Assembly (NCBI GenBank): GCA_945903615.1
Contig: CAMDOL010000006.1
Location: 1 to 21,548, forward strand
Direction: 5' to 3'
Length of the DNA stretch: 21,548 nucleotides
DNA from: Rickettsia typhi
GTDB taxonomy: Bacteria; Pseudomonadota; Alphaproteobacteria; Rickettsiales; UBA1997
The notes below the pieces were generated by a model. That model saw only the letters and a program-made list of their open reading frames with translations, had not been told where the DNA came from and did no database searches. This document shows positions 7,401-14,038 of the stretch, in pieces. The translations under genes and the position numbers were made by a program. Position 1 is the stretch's first letter; every line of letters begins with the position of its first letter.

Positions 7401-9318
7401 TGATATTCAAAGTCAAGATTTTACCTGCACTGGTATAGGTGATTTATCTGGAGATGTGTTTGGTAACGGAATGCTATTGTCAAACCATACTAAGCTGATT
7501 GCCGCTTTCAATCATATGCATATTTTTATTGATCCAAATCCAGATTCAGCCTCTTCATTTAAAGAGCGAGAAAGAATGTTCAGTTTGCCAAGATCGAGTT
7601 GGACTGATTATGATCAATCAAAAATTTCTAAAGGTGGAGCTATTTTTGAAAGAAGCGCAAAAACTATAACCTTATCCCCAGAAGCAAAACAGGCTTTGGC
7701 AATTGATAAAGACGAATTAACTCCTAATGAACTAATCTGTCTAATTTTAAAAGCACCAGTCGACTTGCTTTGGAATGGAGGCATTGGAACTTATGTGAAA
7801 GCAAGTGATGAAACCCACCTTGATGTTGGTGATCGTGTCAATGATGTTTTGCGGGTTAATGGCTGTGATCTAAAATGCAAAGTTGTGGGTGAGGGCGGTA
7901 ATTTGGGCTTCACTCAAAAAAGTCGTATTGAAGCATCATTGAACGGCGTTAGAATGAATACTGACGCGATGGATAACTCAGCTGGTGTTGACTGTTCAGA
8001 TCACGAAGTCAACATTAAAATTGCTATGACTGCCGCGATGAAAGCTGGAAAAATTTCATTAGAAGAGAGAAATAAAATTCTTGAACAAATGACCGATGAA
8101 GTTTCTGAGTTGGTTTTGATGGATAATAAAAATCAAACTGGTGCAATTTCAACTTCATATTCTCAGGGCTATTTAAGTCTCGGCAATCAAGCGCATTTTT
8201 TAAATAGTTTGGAAAAATCTGGCGCATTAAATCGTGCGGTTGAATTTTTACCAACCAACAAAGATATCGCCAAAAGACAGGCTGATAAAGTTGGTATGAC
8301 TCGCCCAGAATTGTGCGTTATGCTCGCTTACAGCAAGATGGATTTATATCCACAAATCCTCGCTTCTAATTTAGTCAAAGATGTTTATTTAGCTCCAGAT
8401 CTTTCCAGCTATTTTCCTAAATTACTGCAAGAAAAATTTCCAGATGAAATTAAAAATCATCAACTGCGTTCTGAAATTATTGCAACCATCCTTACTAACT
8501 CGATAGTCAATAAAGCGGGAATAACTTTCGTCAATCAAATTGCTAGCGACACTGGTTTTATGCCTGTTGATGTCGTGCGTTGCTTTATTATAGTTTGTGA
8601 TTCTTTTGGTCTGGATGAAGTTTGGAATGGGATTGATAAACTCAGCGGCAAAGTTTCTGCTGGCATTCAGGCGCAAATGTTTTTTACTATCAATAAACTT
8701 CTCGAAAGAGGCGTGGTATGGTTGTTGCGTCATCAACAAAAAATTAGCATTTCTACCGCCATTATCAAATATGGCACAATTATCAAGCAGCTTGATGAGA
8801 TTATTGATAGTATTTTAGCGAGCGCTTCCAAAGATTCGTTTAACAAAAAAATCAAGCGCTATTCTGATGCGAATGTTCCTGCTGATTTATCTAGAAAAAT
8901 TGCGACGATGGATCCTTTGGCATCAGCCTTTGATATTGCTGAAATTGCTAGCCAGTCCGACTTTAACATCAAGATAATTGCTCGTATTTATTTTGAAGTA
9001 GGATCAAGGTTCGATTTAAAATGGCTAAGAAGTAAAGTGGCTGCAAGTAATATTGATAGCTATTGGCAAAAATTATCCCTAAAAACTATTTTAGAAGATT
9101 TATATAAATATCAAATGAAGCTTGCCAAGCAAATCGTCGATTATGCTTGTGCCAACAAAGATTCTTGTGAGGCTGAAATATCTCTGGATTATTGGATCAA
9201 ACATCATAGCTTTATGGTGCAAAGATATGATAGCTTTATCACCGAGTTAAAAGAGCAAATGAACCCTGATTTATCAATGTTTGTTGTTGCTTTAAATAGA
9301 GTGAGGGCATTAATTTAG
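4495..9318 (+). CDS. gdhB: NAD-specific glutamate dehydrogenase, large (~180 kDa) type
   Basis: A 1607-aa NAD-dependent glutamate dehydrogenase of the large class typical of alphaproteobacteria and Pseudomonas. It deaminates glutamate to 2-oxoglutarate and ammonium, feeding amino-acid carbon into the TCA cycle. The long N-terminal part (about 1-700) is regulatory. The catalytic region carries [17 protein letters not shown] (from 810), GSKGGF with Lys846, [45 protein letters not shown], the dinucleotide-binding-like [11 protein letters not shown] (982-992), [13 protein letters not shown] and [12 protein letters not shown]. It starts at ATG 4495; a second ATG lies 3 codons in, and there is no evident Shine-Dalgarno sequence. 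The length is normal and no frame break is seen. It probably shares a transcript with infC. Organisms that live on host amino acids rely on this enzyme. Confidence 0.97.
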   Translation: [1607 protein letters not shown]

Positions 9319-9344
9319 TTTGTAATTAATAAAGTTTAAGTGAT

Positions 9345-9386
9345 AAGGGCTCCTCTAAAAATTCTAATTTTTAGAGGAGCTCATAA
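9345..9386. repeat. Short dispersed palindrome, copy A (perfect 15-bp stem)
   Basis: Bases 9349-9363 (GCTCCTCTAAAAATT) pair perfectly with 9366-9380 around a two-base turn. It lies just after gdh but has no T-tract, so a classical rho-independent terminator is not supported. A related sequence sits after purQ (13957-13998), differing at about 9 of 42 positions, with the core CTCTA...TTTTTAGAGG kept. I read it as a dispersed repeat that may also stabilise or end messages. Confidence 0.75.
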
Positions 9387-9409
9387 GTAAAGCCGAATTC
9401 GTGATTAAC

Positions 9410-9587
9410 TTAAGGAATCTCTGAACAACTGAAACAATGTTTTAGAAAAATTGATCTTTCTGGTCTTTTCTGGCATAAATTCCATTATTTTTGGCAAAAT
9501 ATGTAAATATTTCGCCAAAAAGTAATGAAATTTCTACTTAAAAAATCCTCAGAAATATCAATTTTTAGTTGTTCAGAGGTTCCTTAA
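9410..9587 (+). repeat. Long palindromic element, copy 2 (complete, 178 bp)
   Basis: A complete copy. The terminal inverted repeats are 21 bp (9410-9430 and 9567-9587; TTAAGGAAT.. against ..GGTTCCTTAA) with one mismatch. The inner arms also pair: AAAAATTGAT with ATCAATTTTT, TTTCTG with CAGAAA, AATTCCATTA nearly with TAATGAAATT, and a central hairpin at 9491-9518 (TTGGC...GCCAA). A side hairpin (CTGAAAC-AAT-GTTTTAG) sits on one arm only. TTAA stands at both ends but also belongs to the repeat, so a target duplication cannot be told from the repeat end. No open reading frame of note. It is inverted relative to copy 1 at 1-148. Confidence 0.88.
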
Positions 9588-9619
9588 TTACCCACAACTT
9601 ATTACTTACAACTATTTTC

Positions 9620-9706
9620 GCGGTCGTGGCGGAGTTGGTAGACGCGCAGCGTTGAGGTCGCTGTTCTGTAAAAAGAGTGGAAGTTCAAATCTTCTCGACC
9701 GCACCA
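9620..9706 (+). tRNA. tRNA-Leu (anticodon GAG)
   Basis: The acceptor stem GCGGTCG (9620-9626) pairs perfectly with CGACCGC (9696-9702), followed by A and an encoded CCA (9704-9706). The D-arm carries the GGTAGA signature of class II tRNAs. The anticodon stem CAGCG/CGCTG (9647-9651, 9659-9663) encloses the loop TTGAGGT, giving anticodon GAG (9654-9656). A long variable arm and a T-arm with loop TTCAAAT (9684-9690) complete it. It reads CUC/CUU leucine codons. It stands alone, 32 bp after the long palindromic element. Confidence 0.97.
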
Positions 9707-9732
9707 AATTCAAATTATAATTAAATTACCCA

Positions 9733-10830
9733 ATGAAGATCCTAGTTTTAAAAGAAACTGCTAATAACGAAAAGAGGGTTGCGGTTACCCCAGACTTAAT
9801 TTCTAAGTATGACAAATTTGGCTATGAAGTTCTAGTCGAAACTGGCGCTGGTCTTGGTTCAAATGTTAGTGACGAAGATTATCAAAATGCTGGGGCAAAG
9901 ATTATTAATAATATTGCCGAAATCATTTCTGGTGTTGATATTATTTTAAAAGTTGGAGCTCCAGATGAATCTGAAATCAAAAAAATATCTGGCTGCAAAA
10001 AAGATGTTGTTTTGGTTGGAATGCTTAACCCATACCTAGATCAAGAAAAAATTAAATCTTATCAAAACCTAGGAATAAAAGCTTTTGCTGCTGAACTTTT
10101 CCCGCGTATCACTAGGGCTCAATCAATGGATGTGTTATCTTCCCAAAGCAATCTAGTTGGTTATCGAGCCGTGATCGATGCGGTTGCCGAACTTGATATT
10201 GCTGTGCCCATGATGATGACCGCTGCCGGAACAATTACTCCTTCTAAAATTATGATTCTGGGCGCTGGTGTTGCTGGTCTGCAAGCGATAGCTACCGCTA
10301 AAAGATTGGGCGCGGTTGTTACTGCTTTTGATGTTAGAGCAGCAGCTAAAGAACAGGTGCAATCACTTGGTGCAAAATTTATTGAGGTTGATAATGATGA
10401 AGATGGACAAACCAAAGCTGGCTATGCTAAAGAAATGTCCGATGAATATAAAAAGAGACAAGAGCAAGTAATTTTTGATAATATTATTAAGCAAGATGTG
10501 GTTATTGCTACCGCACTAATCCCTGGAAGACCTGCTCCAAAATTAATTAGTGAAGCAATGGTCAAAGCAATGAAATCTGGTGCAATCATTGTTGATATTG
10601 CTGCGATAAATGGTGGAAATTGCGAATTGACTGAAAGTGGAAAAGTGGTTGAAAAATTTGGCGTAAAAATTATCGGATATGATAATTTTCCAAGCCGCAT
10701 CGCCAGAGATGCTTCCAAATTATACGCTAAAAATCTTTATAACTTTGTTGAGCTCATTACCAATAAAGAGGAAAAGAAAATCCACATTGATTCAGAAGAC
10801 GAGATTATAAAAGCAGCTTTATTGTCATAA
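9733..10830 (+). CDS. pntAA: NAD(P) transhydrogenase alpha subunit, part 1
   Basis: A 365-aa NAD(H)-binding domain I of proton-translocating transhydrogenase, which moves hydride between NADH and NADP+ driven by the proton gradient. It starts MKILVLKETANNEKRVAVTP, carries the family signature PRITRAQSMDVLSSQSNLVGYRAV (from 124), and has the dinucleotide fold ILGAGVAGLQA (GxGxxG at 177-182) with Asp200 at the end of the second strand. It ends where the soluble domain ends, as in split alphaproteobacterial enzymes (PntAA/PntAB/PntB). The membrane partner genes pntAB and pntB are not next to it and must be elsewhere if the enzyme works. The DUF2610 gene follows after 13 bp. Confidence 0.95.
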   Translation: MKILVLKETANNEKRVAVTPDLISKYDKFGYEVLVETGAGLGSNVSDEDYQNAGAKIINNIAEIISGVDIILKVGAPDESEIKKISGCKKDVVLVGMLNPYLDQEKIKSYQNLGIKAFAAELFPRITRAQSMDVLSSQSNLVGYRAVIDAVAELDIAVPMMMTAAGTITPSKIMILGAGVAGLQAIATAKRLGAVVTAFDVRAAAKEQVQSLGAKFIEVDNDEDGQTKAGYAKEMSDEYKKRQEQVIFDNIIKQDVVIATALIPGRPAPKLISEAMVKAMKSGAIIVDIAAINGGNCELTESGKVVEKFGVKIIGYDNFPSRIARDASKLYAKNLYNFVELITNKEEKKIHIDSEDEIIKAALLS

Positions 10831-10843
10831 TTTATAAAAAACT

Positions 10844-11128
10844 ATGGTCAAAAAATTTAGCTATCTTTGTGACTTTGCTGGAAAAAAACATCCAGTCACT
10901 TTTTATATTGGTGATGCTGCCGCAGGAAATCATCCGATTGGTTTTCAAAGTAATTGGCTTGCCAAAGAGCGTGGTGGTGCGGTACCAAAAGATCTGATGA
11001 ATTCTTTGATGCGACTCAAAGAAATTGCTGACGCTCAAAAAGTTTCTTTTGAAGATCTCTGTGAATATGTCATTAAAGAAATAGAACTCTCCCAACCTCC
11101 CGCCAAAATAGAAACTAAACCAAGTTAG
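10844..11128 (+). CDS. DUF2610 family protein, function unknown
   Basis: A 94-aa soluble protein that I recognise as DUF2610, a small family I associate with Rickettsiales; its function is not known. Marks: an N-terminal CDFAGKKHPVTFYIGDAAAGNHPI segment, SNWLAKERGGAVPKDLM (about 42-58), and a C-terminal helix around KVSFEDLCEYVIKEIE (about 68-83). The last ten residues are proline/lysine rich and look disordered. No signal peptide or membrane segment. It sits tightly between pntAA (13 bp) and ddl (3 bp), so it is probably co-transcribed with both. Family assignment is from memory of the pattern. Confidence 0.85.
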   Translation: MVKKFSYLCDFAGKKHPVTFYIGDAAAGNHPIGFQSNWLAKERGGAVPKDLMNSLMRLKEIADAQKVSFEDLCEYVIKEIELSQPPAKIETKPS

Positions 11129-11131
11129 TCG

Positions 11132-12073
11132 ATGAAAAAACAACATATAGCCGTTTTAATGGGCGGCTGGAATTCAGAGCGAGAAGTTTCTCTAAGAAGC
11201 GGTGAGGCAGTTTATGGCGCTTTACTTGAGCTTGGTTACAAAGCAACCAAAATTGATTTTGATCGTAATATTGTTGAAAAACTAAACGAAGTAAAGCCTG
11301 ATATCGTTTTTAATGCCCTACATGGACGCTACGGTGAAGATGGTCGTATTCAAGGTTTGCTTGATATTCTTAACATTCCTTACACTCACTCAGGAATTGT
11401 TGCGGCGGCAATTTCAATGGATAAAGTTTTGACCAGTAAAATCTGTGCAACTGTTGGCGTGCTTTCCCCTCAACAAGCCTTGATTAAAAAAAGCCAAGAT
11501 AAAAATAATGATGAAAGTAATAAAAAAATTATTTTTGAAACAATTGGAAAACCATTTGTGATCAAGCCAATCAACGAAGGATCAAGTGTTGGTGTGCAGG
11601 TGATTTTAGAAAATATGCCGTTTGATTTACAAAGTTTTGATTGGAAATATGGTAACGAAATGATTGTTGAAAAATATATTGCTGGGCAAGAAGTGCAGGT
11701 GGCAATTATGGACAATAAAGCTCTTGGCGCAATTGAGGTAAGGCCAAAACATTTGTTCTATGATTATGAATGTAAATATACTGCTGGTATGACTGACTAC
11801 ATTATGCCCGCTGAAATTCCTGCTGATAAATATCAAGAACTTTTAGATTTGGCACTCAAGGCTCACAAGGCTATTGGCTGTTCGGGAGTTAGTCGTATTG
11901 ACTTTATTTTGAATAATAAAAACGGTGGAGACAATCAGTTTTATTTTTTAGAAGTTAATACTCATCCAGGATTTACCGCCACATCTTTAGTGCCTAAAAT
12001 TGCTAAATATCAAGGCATATCTTTTAGTGAAATTGTTGAATATTTAGTATCTTCAGCCAAATGCGGAATATAA
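11132..12073 (+). CDS. ddl: D-alanine--D-alanine ligase
   Basis: A 313-aa ATP-grasp ligase that joins two D-alanines for the peptidoglycan stem peptide, in the cytoplasm. The N-terminal lobe has LMGGWNSEREVSLRSG and HGRYGEDG (64-71). The ATP-grasp part has EGSSVGV (149-155), YDYECKY (210-216), CSGVSRIDF and LEVNTHPGFTATSLVPK (273-289). The Tyr in YDYECKY fits a D-Ala-D-Ala rather than D-Ala-D-Lac enzyme. Full length for the family (about 305-315 aa). Its 3' end overlaps ftsQ by 13 bp. It implies that the cell makes peptidoglycan or at least its precursors. Confidence 0.96.
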   Translation: MKKQHIAVLMGGWNSEREVSLRSGEAVYGALLELGYKATKIDFDRNIVEKLNEVKPDIVFNALHGRYGEDGRIQGLLDILNIPYTHSGIVAAAISMDKVLTSKICATVGVLSPQQALIKKSQDKNNDESNKKIIFETIGKPFVIKPINEGSSVGVQVILENMPFDLQSFDWKYGNEMIVEKYIAGQEVQVAIMDNKALGAIEVRPKHLFYDYECKYTAGMTDYIMPAEIPADKYQELLDLALKAHKAIGCSGVSRIDFILNNKNGGDNQFYFLEVNTHPGFTATSLVPKIAKYQGISFSEIVEYLVSSAKCGI

Positions 12074-12936
12074 GAATTAATAAAATAAAATCCTTCATAA
12101 TCAGCCGCCCCACAATTCGTTTTGTTCTTTTATTTTTTCATCATAAAATTTTCCCCTACCTTAAATATTCTTTTTATTTTTTTGTTGTCTTGCTGATTGG
12201 TATTCTAATTTATCTAGCAATCTTTAAAAAATCACAGCTTGAGCAAATCAGGTTTCGTATTGCTCATTACGGATATAAAATAATTAATTTTGGTCCCAAC
12301 TATAATAAAATTAAAATCACCGGTAACGAGCGTACTGCCTATGAGCAAGTTGCCAAGCTCGCGCGCGCGGAGCTCATAAAAAATGATGATATTAATAACC
12401 AAGCAATGATTGAATCGTTAAAAAGTGAAATTGAAAAACTGCCTTGGGTTGATGAGGTTATAATTAGTGTTAGTCTGCAAGACAGTTTAAATATTCACAT
12501 TAAAGAACATCAACCCTTTGCAATTTGGGAAGATGGTCAAAAATATATCATTAGCAAAACTGGCAAAATTATTGCTGTTGATAATTTGGAATCCTTCGAC
12601 AACTTGATTATTCTTACTGGAAACAATGCTTATAAAAATGTTAAATCTCTCTTCAATATTTTAGCAATTGATCCTGAGGTAAGTAAAAATATTTATTCCG
12701 CAACTTGGGTTGGCGGCAGAAGATGGGATGTGCGTTTTGAGAATGGTTTGTTGGTAAAATTGCCAAGCAGCAATAGTGATAATGATATGAGTTACGCTTG
12801 GGGTAGCTTGATAAAAATTTATAATATGCCCGGATCATTAATTGGGCTAAAAGCAGTTGATTTAAGAATTGCCAAAAAAATTTATTTGGAATATGATGAA
12901 GGCACTACTAAAGAATTAAAATCTTTTTCTAACTAA
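12061..12936 (+). CDS. ftsQ: Cell division protein FtsQ
   Basis: A 291-aa bitopic divisome protein. FtsQ links FtsB/FtsL to the early division machinery at the septum. It has a basic N-terminal tail (1-33), one membrane segment (about 35-55, YSFYFFVVLLIGILIYLAIF), then a periplasmic POTRA domain (about 80-150, INFGPNYNKIKITGNERT to LNIHIKEHQPFAIW) and the FtsQ beta domain with KYIISKTGKIIAVDN. The start at 12061 overlaps the end of ddl, and the ddl-ftsQ order is that of the dcw cluster. The usual next gene, ftsA, is missing here; purS follows after 36 bp. Confidence 0.93.
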   Translation: MRNIRINKIKSFIISRPTIRFVLLFFHHKIFPYLKYSFYFFVVLLIGILIYLAIFKKSQLEQIRFRIAHYGYKIINFGPNYNKIKITGNERTAYEQVAKLARAELIKNDDINNQAMIESLKSEIEKLPWVDEVIISVSLQDSLNIHIKEHQPFAIWEDGQKYIISKTGKIIAVDNLESFDNLIILTGNNAYKNVKSLFNILAIDPEVSKNIYSATWVGGRRWDVRFENGLLVKLPSSNSDNDMSYAWGSLIKIYNMPGSLIGLKAVDLRIAKKIYLEYDEGTTKELKSFSN

Positions 12937-12942
12937 AACTAC

Positions 12943-12974
12943 AACTACAACACAATCTCAAACTACAACACAAT
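12943..12974 (+). repeat. Short direct repeat before purS
   Basis: AACTACAACACAAT occurs at 12943-12956 and again at 12961-12974, with an 18-bp period. The second copy ends on the A and T of the purS start codon. The leader is C/A rich and has no Shine-Dalgarno sequence, so purS is probably started by coupling or from an unstructured leader. Confidence 0.7.
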
Positions 12975-13227
12975 GCGAATTAGAATTAACATCAGTTTAA
13001 AAAAAGGCGTGCTAGATACTCAGGGCAAAGCAATTGAAAACGCTGTGAATAAAAATTTAGGCTTCCCTCAAATTTCTGGCGTGAGACAAGGCAAACAATT
13101 GGAAATGGAAATTGCCGAAACTGATATGAATAAAGTTGGACAAATTGTTGATGAAATTTGTGATAAACTTTTAGTTAATAAAATCATCGAAAACTATTCT
13201 TACGAAGTTGTAAGCGATAAGCAATAA
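12973..13227 (+). CDS. purS: Phosphoribosylformylglycinamidine synthase subunit PurS
   Basis: An 84-aa PurS. It bridges the glutaminase PurQ and the synthetase small PurL in the complex that converts FGAR to FGAM, the fourth step of purine synthesis. Family marks: an initial beta strand MRIRINISLKKGVLDTQGKAI, NLGFPQISGVRQGK (about 29-42), and a C-terminal NKIIENYSYEVV strand. Length is typical (about 80-84 aa). purQ follows 26 bp later on the same strand. Having purS implies the three-subunit enzyme, so a short purL should lie elsewhere. De novo purine synthesis is absent from Rickettsia itself but kept in other Rickettsiales. Confidence 0.95.
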   Translation: MRIRINISLKKGVLDTQGKAIENAVNKNLGFPQISGVRQGKQLEMEIAETDMNKVGQIVDEICDKLLVNKIIENYSYEVVSDKQ

Positions 13228-13253
13228 AGTTATAAGCAAAAAAATAAATTAAA

Positions 13254-13943
13254 ATGAAATCAGCAGTTATTGTTTTTCCGGGTTCCAACTGTGAACGCGA
13301 TGCGGTTAGTGCTTTGGAAAAAGTTGGAAGTAAAATTGAAAAAGTTTGGCATCAAGAAACTTCATTGCCCAATGGCTTAGACTTGATCATTGTTCCGGGT
13401 GGTTTTTCTTACGGCGATTATTTGCGCAGTGGTGCAATGGCAGCAATTTCTCCGGTAATGAATGAAATAAAAAAAGCAGCAGAAAAGGGTATAAATATTT
13501 TAGGTATTTGTAATGGATTTCAAATTTTAACCGAAGCGGGTTTATTGGACGGAGTTTTGCTTCAAAATAAAGGCGGCAAATTCATTTGCAAAACTGTCAA
13601 TTTGCGCGTTGAAAGCACAAGCAGCAACTTCACTGCTAACTATCAAAAAAACCAAGTAATTCAAGTTCCAATCGCTCATATGGATGGAAATTATTTTGCT
13701 GATTCTAACACTTTAAAATCACTTGAAGATAACAATCAAGTTGCTTTTAGATATTGCGATTTGTTAGGGCAGGTTGGTGATGCTTTAACTCCCAATGGTG
13801 CAACTAATAATATTGCTGGTATTTTTAATAAGGATAAAAACATTCTTGGAATGATGCCTCATCCAGAAAGAGCGACTGATAAAGAAGTTGGTCTTGTTGA
13901 TGGTTTAACAATGTTTGAAGGACTAATAAATAAATTTAAATAA
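13254..13943 (+). CDS. purQ: Phosphoribosylformylglycinamidine synthase glutaminase PurQ
   Basis: A 229-aa class I glutamine amidotransferase that releases ammonia from glutamine for PurL. N-terminus AVIVFPGSNCERDA; IIVPGGFSYGDYLRSGAM (about 45-62); nucleophile Cys86 in GICNGFQ; the other triad members His203 and Glu205 in MMPHPERATD. All catalytic residues are present and the length is normal (about 220-230 aa). It is the last gene of the plus-strand run that starts with pntAA; a dispersed palindrome follows. Confidence 0.96.
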   Translation: MKSAVIVFPGSNCERDAVSALEKVGSKIEKVWHQETSLPNGLDLIIVPGGFSYGDYLRSGAMAAISPVMNEIKKAAEKGINILGICNGFQILTEAGLLDGVLLQNKGGKFICKTVNLRVESTSSNFTANYQKNQVIQVPIAHMDGNYFADSNTLKSLEDNNQVAFRYCDLLGQVGDALTPNGATNNIAGIFNKDKNILGMMPHPERATDKEVGLVDGLTMFEGLINKFK

Positions 13944-13956
13944 ACAACTCTAGCTT

Positions 13957-13998
13957 AAGGGAGTCTCTAGAAATTAGAATTTTTAGAGGTGCACTTAA
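13957..13998. repeat. Short dispersed palindrome, copy B
   Basis: This is a relative of 9345-9386. An 11-bp stem pairs 13965-13975 (CTCTAGAAATT) with 13978-13988 (AATTTTTAGAG), with one G-T pair, flanked by TTAAG and CTTAA. The two-base turn is AG here and CT in copy A. It lies after purQ and before the autotransporter, so it may help end the upstream message, but there is no T-tract. Confidence 0.65.
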
Positions 13999-14038
13999 AA
14001 ACCCCAAGTAAATTTTTTTAATTCACCACATTAAAATT

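Noticed and set aside
8422..8739. 105-codon open frame antisense to gdh
   Set aside because: The sense strand encodes well-conserved glutamate dehydrogenase. The antisense product has no recognisable motif and no upstream signal.
9349..9380. Rho-independent terminator after gdh
   Set aside because: The stem is strong, but the bases after it (TCATAAG) contain no T-tract, and a related palindrome elsewhere shows it is a dispersed repeat. I list it as a repeat.
10161..10718. Two antisense open frames (84 and 98 codons) within pntAA
   Set aside because: Both are shadows of a conserved gene, with Ala/Ser/Thr-rich products of no family.
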